From contig CAJAWH010000092.1 of NCBI GenBank assembly GCA_903945605.1, forward strand, positions 1-37,499: a stretch of DNA of 37,499 nucleotides, given 5' to 3'. The position numbers and the translations under genes are program-made. This DNA comes from an uncultured Methylococcaceae bacterium (lineage in GTDB: Bacteria; Pseudomonadota; Gammaproteobacteria; Methylococcales; Methylomonadaceae). This document shows positions 8,665 to 18,611 of this stretch, in pieces. The notes under the pieces were generated by a model that saw only the letters and a program-made list of their open reading frames with translations, was not told the DNA's origin and made no database searches. The stretch's first letter is position 1. Every line of letters starts with the position of its first letter.

Positions 8665-10743
8665 ATGACCCAAAGAAAAATCCTCGTAACCAGCGCCCTG
8701 CCCTACGCCAACGGCCCCATTCATCTGGGCCATTTGGTGGAATACATCCAAACCGATATATGGGTGCGTTTCCAAAAACAACGCGGCAACCAATGCTATT
8801 ACGTTTGTGCGGACGACACCCACGGCACACCTATCATGTTACGGGCCTATAAAGAAGGCATTACCCCAGAAGCCCTAATTGCCAGTGTTTGGACACAGCA
8901 TTACGCCGACTTTTGCGAATTTGGCGTAGCCTTCGACAACTACCATAGCACCCATTCCGAAGAAAACCGCACCTTGGCAGTGATGATGTATAGCCAATTA
9001 AAAGCGGCGGGGCATATCAGCTCGCGCACCATCACCCAAGCATTCGACCCCGTCAAGGAAATGTTCTTGCCTGACCGCTTCATCAAAGGCGATTGCCCCA
9101 AATGCGGTGCGCTTGACCAATACGGTGACGGTTGCGAAATGTGCGGGGCCACCTATTCCCCCACCGATCTAAAAAATGCCGTATCGGCTCTGTCGGGCGA
9201 AAAACCGATAGAAAAAGAATCGGTGCATTATTTTTTCGATCTGGGCAATTTTGCTGACATGCTGTCCGCATGGACGAATGCCGGCCATTTGCAAACTGAA
9301 GTGACCAACAAGCTGGCGGAATGGCTGCAAAGCGGCTTGCAACAATGGGACATTTCCCGCGACGCACCTTATTTTGGTTTTGAAATACCCGACGCACCGG
9401 GCAAATATTTTTATGTTTGGCTAGACGCACCGATTGGCTACATGGCCAGCTTTAAAAACCTGTGTGACAAACAGGGACTGGATTTTGATGAATATTGGGC
9501 CAAAGACAGCACCACCGAGCTGTACCATTTTATTGGCAAAGACATTATCTATTTCCATGCCTTATTCTGGCCCGCCATGCTCAGCGGTGCCCAGTTACGG
9601 ACTCCCAGCGCCATTTACGCGCACGGCTTTTTAACCGTGAACGGCGAAAAAATGTCCAAATCACGCGGCACCTTCATCACTGCGCGCACCTATCTGGAAC
9701 ATCTCAACCCCGAATACCTGCGCTATTATTTTGCCGCCAAACTCAGCGGCGGCGTTGATGACATTGACCTGAATTTTGATGACTTCAGCCAGCGCGTCAA
9801 TGCCGACTTAGTGGGCAAAGTGGTCAATATCGCCAGCCGCTGCAGTGGCTTTGTCGCCAAACGCTTTGGCAACGTATTGTCCGCCCACCTTGCCGAACCC
9901 GCTTTATGGGCAGAATTTATCAACGCCAACACCAGCATTGCCCACAGTTACGAAAGCCGCGAATACGGTAAGGCCATGCGCGAGATTATGGCATTGGCCG
10001 ACAAAGCCAACCAATATATTGATGACAAAAAACCCTGGTTGCTGGCTAAAGAAACGGGGCAAGAAGCGGCATTGCACGACATTTGCAGCATGGGGCTTAA
10101 CCTGTTCCGGATATTGGCTGCGTACTTAAAACCGGTGTTGCCGACCTTGGCCTGCGAAGCGGAAAGCTTTTTAAACACCCCTGCCCCCAATTGGATTGAC
10201 ACCTTAGCGCCATTATTGGCACACCCCATTAACGACTTCAAACCGCTGATGACCCGCGTGGATAGCGACAAAATCGCCGCCATTATCGAAGCATCGAAAG
10301 AAAATCTGGAAAAAACCCCGACCGTTAACGCTAGTGCCAGTCCCGCTGTTAGCCAAGACGCACCTGTTGCTGAAAAAACCACCCAGGACGTTGAAACCCA
10401 TTGTGAGCCGATTGCCGACACTATTGATTTTAGCGATTTTGCCAAGCTGGATTTGCGTATCGGCAAAATCCTGAAGGCTGGATACGTGGAAGGGTCTGAC
10501 AAGCTATTGCAGCTGACCATTGACATAGGCAGCGAAACCCGTAACATTTTCTCTGGCATTAGGTCTGCCTACCAACCAGAAGACTTGGAAGGCCGTTTGA
10601 CGCTGGTGATTGCCAACCTAGCCCCGCGAAAAATGCGCTTCGGTGTTTCTGAAGGCATGGTGTTAGCGGCAGGGCCCGGCGGTAAGGATATTTGGCTGCT
10701 TAGCCCTGATAGTGGGGCGACGGCGGGATTGAGGGTCAATTAA
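8665..10743 (+). CDS. metG: Methionyl-tRNA synthetase with C-terminal tRNA-binding domain
   Basis: A 692-residue class I synthetase that charges tRNA-Met. The HIGH-type motif is HLGH at residues 20-23. The zinc knuckle uses Cys144, Cys147, Cys157 and Cys160. The KMSKS motif is at 329-333. The C-terminal 100 residues (from [12 protein letters not shown]) form the EMAP/Trbp111-like dimerisation and tRNA-binding domain. The linker before it (about 555-585) is Ala/Thr-rich and variable. The start [17 protein letters not shown] is the family N-terminus. The ribosome-binding site is weak. The upstream neighbour apbC is divergent. Confidence 0.98.
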   Translation: MTQRKILVTSALPYANGPIHLGHLVEYIQTDIWVRFQKQRGNQCYYVCADDTHGTPIMLRAYKEGITPEALIASVWTQHYADFCEFGVAFDNYHSTHSEENRTLAVMMYSQLKAAGHISSRTITQAFDPVKEMFLPDRFIKGDCPKCGALDQYGDGCEMCGATYSPTDLKNAVSALSGEKPIEKESVHYFFDLGNFADMLSAWTNAGHLQTEVTNKLAEWLQSGLQQWDISRDAPYFGFEIPDAPGKYFYVWLDAPIGYMASFKNLCDKQGLDFDEYWAKDSTTELYHFIGKDIIYFHALFWPAMLSGAQLRTPSAIYAHGFLTVNGEKMSKSRGTFITARTYLEHLNPEYLRYYFAAKLSGGVDDIDLNFDDFSQRVNADLVGKVVNIASRCSGFVAKRFGNVLSAHLAEPALWAEFINANTSIAHSYESREYGKAMREIMALADKANQYIDDKKPWLLAKETGQEAALHDICSMGLNLFRILAAYLKPVLPTLACEAESFLNTPAPNWIDTLAPLLAHPINDFKPLMTRVDSDKIAAIIEASKENLEKTPTVNASASPAVSQDAPVAEKTTQDVETHCEPIADTIDFSDFAKLDLRIGKILKAGYVEGSDKLLQLTIDIGSETRNIFSGIRSAYQPEDLEGRLTLVIANLAPRKMRFGVSEGMVLAAGPGGKDIWLLSPDSGATAGLRVN

Positions 10744-10831
10744 AAGGTCAAAAATGTAGAGGGGAGTAAGCGCGAAGCCAAGCAGGGCTAGAGGCTTCAA
10801 TGCTTCCCCTACCCTCATTAGCCAAATAGTT

Positions 10832-10855
10832 GTGTGGAGGCAACAGTGCCGCACA
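10832..10855. terminator. Hairpin between convergent metG and the GT-C-like gene
   Basis: GTGTG (10832-10836) pairs with CACAC, and GGCA pairs with TGCC around an ACAG loop, with one or two unpaired bases between the two stem parts. It lies in the 125-base gap between two convergent genes and could stop transcription both ways. There is no T-tract, so this is a weak call. Confidence 0.4.
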
Positions 10856-10868
10856 CCCACACCGCCCG

Positions 10869-12389
10869 CTAATCGCCCCGCTGCATCAGCGTCCTTAGCT
10901 GCGCCTTATCGCTGGTTTTAAACAGTACCACCTCGTCTGACTGGAATAATGGCGTAAGACCCAGCCGGTAAATTTCCTTATCAATATTAGGCTCATGGTA
11001 TTGGGATTCAAGATACTTTGAGCGTTGGATGCTGATAAACAAAAAAGCTTCTTTAATATCATCGGCAAGCAATTGCTCAGTTAGATCAAGCCCATACACC
11101 ACCTTGAAATTATCAGGGTACTTCATGCCAAAATAGAAGGCCATAGACTCCGGACTTCGCTTGTCGGAAGCGATAAGCAAATATTTTTGGTCAGGATGCA
11201 GCGCGACTTCTTTCTGCACCATCGACATTGCTTTTGTTTCCAGCAACTCCTCATGTTTCCAAGAATTTAAATATTCAAAAAAGGGGATGCCGGACAAGCC
11301 AAACAAGATCAAAACGGGACACAACAGCTTGATAAGCTTGCGGTCAGAGGGAACAGCAATATTTGCCAATGCATAGGCTGCCAGTATATAAAAACCGGGC
11401 AACGCAGGGACGGTCATGCGCTCAAATATGGGCATCGGCTCGTAACGGGTAAAACTGGTGGAACCAAACCAGAAAAACATAACACAGCAAACGGTATAAT
11501 ACACCCAAGGTTTGATGGATTTAGGGGCGAACAATCCGCCTAACACTGTCATTGACAATATTCCGCCATATTGCCTAATAAATAAGATAACCGGGTCAAT
11601 GGTCAAGCGCTTGGCAAGCGCCATAGCGGTGGCCTTATCCCATGACCATTGATGCGCGCCTGTCAAATTCTGGACTGCCTGGAAATGCGCCAACGGACTG
11701 CCCCAAACAAACTGGCAAAAAACCAAATAAGACCCCCCCAGAACAGCCCCCGCGCACACCACCGGCCAATAAAACCGACGCAGCAACAAAGCGAAGTCAT
11801 GATCTTTACGGTCTGAAAATAGCGCGAAAAACCACAGCGGCAACACCCAGTAAGCGCTCTCCTTAGCTAGAAACGCAAAAAATAGGCTGGCAATGGCAAG
11901 CAATGGCATGGCCAGCCAAAACCCTTGACCCATCCCTTGCTTCCTTCTAAATAAGAGTAAAGAAGAAAATGCCATAAAAGGCGTGGCAATTAAATCAGGG
12001 AACAATGTCACCGAGTTTTTCAATAGCGGGACGCTAGTAAGGCACAACAGCGCACCAATAATTTTGCTTTTCTGGTCGGGTAGTGCTAGCCACACAATCA
12101 CAATAACCATCAATGCCGTGCATAAAGGCCATAAATTGGTGGTCAGGATATCCGCCCCAAAAAGCGAATAAATGACTGCCACCGGAACGGTGACACCTAA
12201 GCGATGGCTGAATATATAATTATCGCCAAACCCAAGCCCTTGGATAATAGCAAATGACCGCTTCGAATAATACCAAGGGTCGGAGGGTATAAATTCTTGT
12301 GGACACATTAACCACAAGGCAACATAAAATAACAAAATCACCACTAACCATGTATTTGCCGGAACAATCCAATATTTTTTAAGTGCCAT
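10869..12389 (-). CDS. Multi-pass membrane protein, GT-C/GT39-like glycosyltransferase
   Basis: A 506-residue protein with roughly ten to twelve hydrophobic segments, starting with one at about residues 13-30. The first periplasmic loop holds FIPSDPWYY, which resembles the acidic-aromatic motif of GT-C enzymes such as ArnT and PMT, where an aspartate acts as base. A long C-terminal soluble part (about 390-506) follows the last membrane span. This architecture suits transfer of sugars from polyprenyl-phosphate donors at the outer face of the inner membrane. Substrate and acceptor are unknown. No glycan cluster surrounds it: it sits alone between metG and ferredoxin. The ATG at 12389 opens the first membrane helix properly. 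Confidence 0.6.
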   Translation of the reverse strand: MALKKYWIVPANTWLVVILLFYVALWLMCPQEFIPSDPWYYSKRSFAIIQGLGFGDNYIFSHRLGVTVPVAVIYSLFGADILTTNLWPLCTALMVIVIVWLALPDQKSKIIGALLCLTSVPLLKNSVTLFPDLIATPFMAFSSLLLFRRKQGMGQGFWLAMPLLAIASLFFAFLAKESAYWVLPLWFFALFSDRKDHDFALLLRRFYWPVVCAGAVLGGSYLVFCQFVWGSPLAHFQAVQNLTGAHQWSWDKATAMALAKRLTIDPVILFIRQYGGILSMTVLGGLFAPKSIKPWVYYTVCCVMFFWFGSTSFTRYEPMPIFERMTVPALPGFYILAAYALANIAVPSDRKLIKLLCPVLILFGLSGIPFFEYLNSWKHEELLETKAMSMVQKEVALHPDQKYLLIASDKRSPESMAFYFGMKYPDNFKVVYGLDLTEQLLADDIKEAFLFISIQRSKYLESQYHEPNIDKEIYRLGLTPLFQSDEVVLFKTSDKAQLRTLMQRGD

Positions 12390-12514
12390 GATTTAATTTT
12401 TATTAGATTTATAAGAATAGTTTTGATTATCACATAAGCGGCTCTTACTCGTCCATGAAGAAATATAACCAATTGATTGATATTACACAAAGAGCCATTT
12501 CTACTATTAGGGGC

Positions 12515-12529
12515 GCGGGCATGGCCCGC
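12515..12529. repeat. Small palindromic element
   Basis: GCGGGC (12515-12520) pairs with GCCCGC (12524-12529) around ATG, within AGGGGCGCGGGCATGGCCCG. It resembles the perfect palindrome at 37296-37322 (AGGGGCG...CATGCCCGCCCCT), suggesting a dispersed repeat family. Confidence 0.55.
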
Positions 12530-12573
12530 TCCTACACCAAGATGGCCAGTTACAGCCTTGCATTTCCTGTAAG

Positions 12574-13663
<1,090 letters not shown>

Positions 13664-14065
13664 ATGTCAAAAGAAATCATCCAAACCCCCCATGCACCGC
13701 AAGCTATCGGCACTTATTCGCAAGCCGTCAAAGTTGGCGCGGCGGTGTATCTGTCCGGGCAAATACCGCTGATGCCCGCCACCATGACACTGGTGGACGG
13801 CGACATCAGCGTTCAAATAACACAAGTGTTTGATAACCTGAAAGCGGTTGCCGAAGCGGCAGGCGGCACATTTGCCGACATTGTCAAACTGAACGTGTTC
13901 CTGACCGATTTGGCGCATTTTCCGGTGGTCAATGAAATCATGGGGCAATATTTTACCGAACCCTACCCAGCCCGCGCCGCTATTGGTGTGGCAGCGTTGC
14001 CTAAAGGGGCGGCGGTGGAAATGGATGCCATCATGCATTTGCAACCCCAAGAATACCCGCTCTAA
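13664..14065 (+). CDS. ridA: RidA/YjgF-family enamine/imine deaminase
   Basis: A 133-residue RidA protein. [15 protein letters not shown] marks the N-terminal strand. The C-terminal half carries [22 protein letters not shown], with the conserved arginine and glutamate that bind the carboxylate of the reactive 2-aminoacrylate intermediate. RidA hydrolyses such enamines released by PLP enzymes. It works as a trimer in the cytosol. AAAGGAA precedes the ATG. recG begins six bases after the stop, the familiar ridA-recG order, here without spoT upstream. Confidence 0.94.
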   Translation: MSKEIIQTPHAPQAIGTYSQAVKVGAAVYLSGQIPLMPATMTLVDGDISVQITQVFDNLKAVAEAAGGTFADIVKLNVFLTDLAHFPVVNEIMGQYFTEPYPARAAIGVAALPKGAAVEMDAIMHLQPQEYPL

Positions 14066-14071
14066 GCCTAC

Positions 14072-16186
14072 TTGAAACCGGCCCGCCCACAAGCCAAGCC
14101 AAGCAACACCGTGGGCAACCCGCTGGAGCAACCGGTTGCCCAACTAAAAGGGGTTGGCGCACAAACCTCCCTGCGCTTGGAAAAAATGGGCATCCGCCGT
14201 ACCCAAGATTTACTGTTCCATCTGCCCGTCCGTTACCAAGACCGCACCCGCATCCACCCCATTGCCTCGCTAACGGGCGGCATGACTGCTCTAGTGTGCG
14301 GGCAGGTGCAATATACCGAATTGCTGCAACGTAGCCGCAACAGCCTACTATGCCGGATAGCTGATGATAGCGGCAGCATTGCGCTGCGTTTTTTCCATTT
14401 TAACGCCCATCAACACAACCAACTTAAGCCGGGAGTCTGGATCAGTTGCTTTGCCGAAGTGCGTTATGGTTTTGCCGAACTGGAGATGCTGCATCCTGAC
14501 TATTGCATCCTCAGCCACCCCTATGCCGTTAAGCCGGAAAGCCAACTGACCCCTGTCTACCCGCTCACTGAAGGCATTAGCCAAAACCTATTACGCAAAA
14601 CCATCAAACAGGCACTAAGCCTCTGCCCCGACCATCTAACCGACTGGCTTCCTGAAGCCCTGCTTAGCCACTACCATTACCCTGATTTGACCACGGCCTT
14701 GCACACCTTGCACACGCCCGATGCCGACGTACAGATAGCTGGCATAGAACAGGGCAACTTGCCCGCTTTAAAGCGTTTGGCGCTTGAAGAACTGCTTGCC
14801 CATCATCTGAAGTTACGGCACAGCAAACAGCTAGCCAAGGCAGGGCAGGCCCCGATTTTTTCCGGTGATGACCGCCACACCCGCCATTTTATCAGCCGTC
14901 TGCCGTTCCAATTGACCGGCGCACAGCAACGGGTGATGGCTGAAATTGCCGCCGATTGCGGCAAAGCACTGCCCATGCTGAGACTGGTGCAAGGCGATGT
15001 CGGCTCCGGTAAAACGCTGGTGGCGGCTTATGCGGCTTTGCTGGCCTTACTGTCCGGTTATCAGGTCGCCATTATGGCCCCGACCGAATTATTGGCTGAA
15101 CAGCATTACCGGAACTTCAGCATCTGGTTTGCCGATTTTGCCGTCAATTTGGTTTATCTGACTGGACAAGCAAAAGGCAAGGCGCGGCGCGAGGTGCTGC
15201 AAGCCTTGGCGGATGGTTCGGCCGGACTGGTTATTGGCACCCATGCACTGTTTCAGGAGCAGGTACACTTCCACAAACTAGGTTTGGTGATTATTGATGA
15301 ACAACACCGCTTTGGTGTGCATCAGCGCTTGGCTCTGCGCGAAAAAGCCCAGCACGGGCTTAAACCCCATCAATTAGTGATGACCGCCACGCCCATCCCG
15401 CGCACCCTGGCCATGTTGCACTATGCTGATTTGGATGTGTCGGTGATTGATGAGCTGCCGCCGGGGCGCACCCCTGTTATCACCAGCGTTATCCCTGCCG
15501 AACGCCGCAACGAGGTGATAAGCCGCATCAGTGGCTGGGTGGCAAAAGGCCGACAGGCTTACTGGGTTTGTACACTGATAGAAGAATCAGACACGTTGCA
15601 ATGTGAAGCCGCCGAACAGACCGCCGCACGTCTGCACGAAGCGTTGCTCGGCATCCGCATCGGGCTAATCCACGGACGCATGAAAGCCGCCGATAAAGAA
15701 GCCGCCATGCTGGCCTTCAAGCATCAGCAAACTGATTTATTGGTTGCCACTACAGTCATTGAAGTGGGTGTGGATATCCCCAACGCGGGATTAATGATTA
15801 TTGAAAACCCAGAACGGCTAGGACTTTCGCAACTGCACCAGCTACGCGGGCGGGTGGGGCGTGGGGTGGGCGACAGCTATTGCCTGCTGATGTATCAAGC
15901 ACCCTTATCAGATACCGCCAAACAACGCTTGGGTATTTTGCGCGACAGCCATGATGGTTTTGTGATCGCCGAAAAAGACCTGCAACTGCGTGGCCCAGGC
16001 GAAGTAATGGGTACGCGGCAAACCGGCGCCCTGCAATTTAAGGTGGCGGATGTGGCAAGGGATGCTGATTTGATCGGCGCAATGGACAGTATTAGCGGGC
16101 AATTTTTTGGCGACGTAACTGACACCACCATACATGCATTAACAGCCAGGTGGTTGGGTATGGGCAGGGCTTATAATGACGTTTAG
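14072..16186 (+). CDS. recG: ATP-dependent DNA helicase RecG
   Basis: A 704-residue superfamily 2 helicase that reverses stalled forks and branch-migrates Holliday junctions. The N-terminal wedge domain starts with VAQLKGVGAQTS and RTQDLLFHLPVRYQDRT. Walker A GDVGSGKT is at 308-315 and the DEQH box is at 409-412. TATPIPRT (motif III) and the C-terminal HQLRGRVGRG (motif VI) follow. The listed start is a TTG at 14072, six bases after ridA. It has no Shine-Dalgarno sequence and gives about 20 non-conserved residues. A GTG at 14111 is an alternative, so the exact start is uncertain. Confidence 0.95.
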   Translation: MKPARPQAKPSNTVGNPLEQPVAQLKGVGAQTSLRLEKMGIRRTQDLLFHLPVRYQDRTRIHPIASLTGGMTALVCGQVQYTELLQRSRNSLLCRIADDSGSIALRFFHFNAHQHNQLKPGVWISCFAEVRYGFAELEMLHPDYCILSHPYAVKPESQLTPVYPLTEGISQNLLRKTIKQALSLCPDHLTDWLPEALLSHYHYPDLTTALHTLHTPDADVQIAGIEQGNLPALKRLALEELLAHHLKLRHSKQLAKAGQAPIFSGDDRHTRHFISRLPFQLTGAQQRVMAEIAADCGKALPMLRLVQGDVGSGKTLVAAYAALLALLSGYQVAIMAPTELLAEQHYRNFSIWFADFAVNLVYLTGQAKGKARREVLQALADGSAGLVIGTHALFQEQVHFHKLGLVIIDEQHRFGVHQRLALREKAQHGLKPHQLVMTATPIPRTLAMLHYADLDVSVIDELPPGRTPVITSVIPAERRNEVISRISGWVAKGRQAYWVCTLIEESDTLQCEAAEQTAARLHEALLGIRIGLIHGRMKAADKEAAMLAFKHQQTDLLVATTVIEVGVDIPNAGLMIIENPERLGLSQLHQLRGRVGRGVGDSYCLLMYQAPLSDTAKQRLGILRDSHDGFVIAEKDLQLRGPGEVMGTRQTGALQFKVADVARDADLIGAMDSISGQFFGDVTDTTIHALTARWLGMGRAYNDV

Positions 16187-16283
16187 CGGTTGAGCTTTAC
16201 CGCCATCACAATAGCAAGCCTACGATAGCAAGCCAATGTCGCTTATAATGGGGCAATTACGCTTCACGCCATTCCTAATACCC

Positions 16284-18365
16284 ATGAACAAACCCTTAAC
16301 CCCCCTCCTCTGGCTACTGGTCGCCGTCACTGGTGCGGCTGCTGTTGGCGGCATCGCCCTCAATCGCGGCGAAAGCATCAATGCCCTCTGGTTTATCATC
16401 GCCGCGTTATGCTGCTATGCCCTAGCCTACCGTTTTTATGCTGCGTGGATTGCCAGCACGGTGTTAATGGTCGATGAAACCCGCGCTACCCCCGCCGAAC
16501 GTTTAGAAAACGGGCATGATTTTATCCCAACCGACCGCTGGGTGGTGTTTGGTCACCATTTTGCCGCCATTGCCGGGCCAGGGCCTTTGGTTGGCCCCAC
16601 ACTGGCGGCACAATTTGGTTTTTTGCCCGGCACATTATGGATTTTAGTAGGTGCGGTGTTGGGTGGTTGCGTACAAGATATGGTCACATTATTTTTCTCC
16701 ACCCGCCGTAACGGCAAAAGTTTGGGGCAAATGGCACGGGATGAACTGGGCATTATCGGCGGGGTGGCTGCTTTAATTGGCACGTTCACCATTATGGTGA
16801 TACTGATCGCCGTGCTGGGCTTGGTGGTGGTCAATGCCATGAAGCACAGCCCATGGGCCACCTTTACCGTCAGTGCCACCTTGCCCATTGCCATGCTAGT
16901 GGGGGTTTATATGCGCCACCTGCGCCCCGGGCAAGTGTTGGAAGCCAGCACAGTGGGCGTGCTACTGTTGCTGGTTGCCGTGGCGGGTGGCGGGTGGGTG
17001 GATGGCAACCCCAGCTTGCGGACTTGGTTCGACATGGATGGCCTCAGCTTGGCTTGGTGCATTATGGCCTATGGCTTGGCGGCGGCGGTGATGCCGGTCT
17101 GGCTGTTGCTTGCACCGCGTGATTACCTGTCCACTTTTATGAAACTGGGCACTATCAGCTTGTTGGCTATCGCTATTGTGTTCTTGCATCCTGATATTAA
17201 AATGCCTGCCTTAACCCCCTTTATTGATGGCAGCGGCCCCATTTTTGGCGGCAAATTGTTCCCGTTTGTGTTCATCACCATTGCTTGCGGCGCCATTTCC
17301 GGCTTCCACTCGTTAGTGGCTTCCGGCACCACGCCCAAATTATTGGCCAACGAGCGCGACATCCGCATGATTGGCTATGGCGCCATGTTGTTGGAATCAT
17401 TTGTCGCCATTATGGCTATGATCGCCGCCACCGTACTCGACCCAGGGGTGTTTTTTGCCATCAACAGCCCAGCGGGCATGGTCGGCGCAGAAGCGGCGCA
17501 AGCCGTGGCTAAAATTACCGCATGGGGGTTTCCGGTAAGCGTCGGGCAGATGCAACTCTTGGCGCAACAAATGGGCGAGGCCACTTTGTTTGCGCGCACC
17601 GGTGGCGCCCCTTCGCTAGCAGTGGGTATGGCGAGTATTTTTGGCAGTGTGTTTGGCGAAAGCCTGTTGGCATTGTGGTATCACTTTGCCATTATGTTTG
17701 AAGCCATTTTTATTTTGACCACCTTAGACGCTGGCACCCGGGTCGGACGGTTCATGCTGCAAGACATGCTGGGCAACATCTGGCCCAAAATGGCAGACAC
17801 CTCTTGGACACCCTCGGTGCTAATCACCAGCACGGTGGTGGTGGCCTGTTGGGGTTATTTTCTGTATATCGGTGTGATAGACCCGAACGGCGGGGTGAAC
17901 ATCCTGTGGCCGCTGTTCGGCATTGCCAACCAAATGCTCGCAGCCATTGCCCTGTGCGTGGCTACTGGCATATTAGTCAAATCGGGACGCTTGCGTTATG
18001 CGTGGATAACCGCCGCCCCGCTCAGTTGGCTGATAATAGTGACCGGCACGGCAGCTTATGAAAAATTGACCAGCCCCGACTTACGGGTAGGCTTTTTTGC
18101 CGCCGCCCATGACTTGTCCGACAAACTGGCAGCGGGACTATTGCCCGCCGCCAAAACGGCTATTGCCCCCCAGCTTATTTTTAACCTGTATTTGGATGCT
18201 TACCTGACCCTGTTTTTTGTCACTGTACTGCTCTTGGTGGTGCTGGATATGCTAAAGGTCAGCGTCAACAGCCTGCTGGGGCGACCCGTGCAACCACTCA
18301 GCGAAGTGGCGCACACCCCCAACCGCATGACTGAACAGCAACTGGCGCAATGGGGGCGCGACTAA
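16284..18365 (+). CDS. cstA: CstA-family carbon starvation protein / peptide or pyruvate transporter
   Basis: A 693-residue polytopic membrane protein from the ATG at 16284 (MNKPLTPLLWLL opens the first helix). The frame extends 16 codons upstream without family similarity. It carries the CstA hallmark VVFGHHFAAIAGPGPLVGPTLAAQFGFLPG near residue 90 and the motif TLDAGTRVGRF. Family members in enterobacteria import peptides or pyruvate under carbon limitation. The substrate here cannot be told from sequence. The stop overlaps the start of ybdD as TAATG, and CstA-type transporters are generally paired with such a small protein. Confidence 0.93.
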   Translation: MNKPLTPLLWLLVAVTGAAAVGGIALNRGESINALWFIIAALCCYALAYRFYAAWIASTVLMVDETRATPAERLENGHDFIPTDRWVVFGHHFAAIAGPGPLVGPTLAAQFGFLPGTLWILVGAVLGGCVQDMVTLFFSTRRNGKSLGQMARDELGIIGGVAALIGTFTIMVILIAVLGLVVVNAMKHSPWATFTVSATLPIAMLVGVYMRHLRPGQVLEASTVGVLLLLVAVAGGGWVDGNPSLRTWFDMDGLSLAWCIMAYGLAAAVMPVWLLLAPRDYLSTFMKLGTISLLAIAIVFLHPDIKMPALTPFIDGSGPIFGGKLFPFVFITIACGAISGFHSLVASGTTPKLLANERDIRMIGYGAMLLESFVAIMAMIAATVLDPGVFFAINSPAGMVGAEAAQAVAKITAWGFPVSVGQMQLLAQQMGEATLFARTGGAPSLAVGMASIFGSVFGESLLALWYHFAIMFEAIFILTTLDAGTRVGRFMLQDMLGNIWPKMADTSWTPSVLITSTVVVACWGYFLYIGVIDPNGGVNILWPLFGIANQMLAAIALCVATGILVKSGRLRYAWITAAPLSWLIIVTGTAAYEKLTSPDLRVGFFAAAHDLSDKLAAGLLPAAKTAIAPQLIFNLYLDAYLTLFFVTVLLLVVLDMLKVSVNSLLGRPVQPLSEVAHTPNRMTEQQLAQWGRD

Positions 18366-18547
18366 TGGCTGAAAAATTGCGGCGTTTATGGCAGTTTGTC
18401 CGCCGCTTGTCCGGCGACGATGCTTATGAACGCTATCTTAAGCACTGTGCCAGCCACCACGGCGACAATGCCCTGCCACTCAGCAAAAAAGCTTATTTTA
18501 AACAGCGCATGGAAAGCAAATGGAGCGGCATTAACCGTTGCTGCTGA
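18365..18547 (+). CDS. ybdD: YbdD/YjiX-family small protein, CstA partner
   Basis: A 60-residue protein starting at the ATG that overlaps the cstA stop (TAATG). It shows the family's YERYLKHCASHHGD and a terminal segment (KKAYFKQRMESKW) corresponding to the family's FFRERQ motif. The ending GINRCC has two cysteines. Small YbdD-type proteins accompany CstA-type transporters and are needed for transport in at least some systems. The overlap implies translational coupling. Confidence 0.88.
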   Translation: MAEKLRRLWQFVRRLSGDDAYERYLKHCASHHGDNALPLSKKAYFKQRMESKWSGINRCC

Positions 18548-18560
18548 GCCAGCACATGGG

Positions 18561-18598
18561 CTGAGCGAGGCCGCTCCGCCCCCTTCGACTTCGCTCAG
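18561..18598. repeat. Inverted repeat between convergent ybdD and SulP-CA genes
   Basis: CTGAGCGA (18561-18568) pairs with TCGCTCAG (18591-18598). The loop contains CCCCCTTCGACT. It fills the 64-base gap between two convergent genes and may act as a bidirectional terminator, although it lacks a T-tract. The CTTCGACTTCGCTCAGGG core looks like a dispersed repeat. Confidence 0.55.
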
Positions 18599-18611
18599 GG
18601 AGCGTGCGGCT

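Noticed and set aside
9948-10559. 203-codon minus-strand frame
   Set aside because: It is a shadow of metG, whose anticodon-binding and C-terminal domains are conserved across the same bases.
13667-14143. 158-codon minus-strand frame
   Set aside because: It is the reverse of ridA, which has strong family motifs and a ribosome-binding site.
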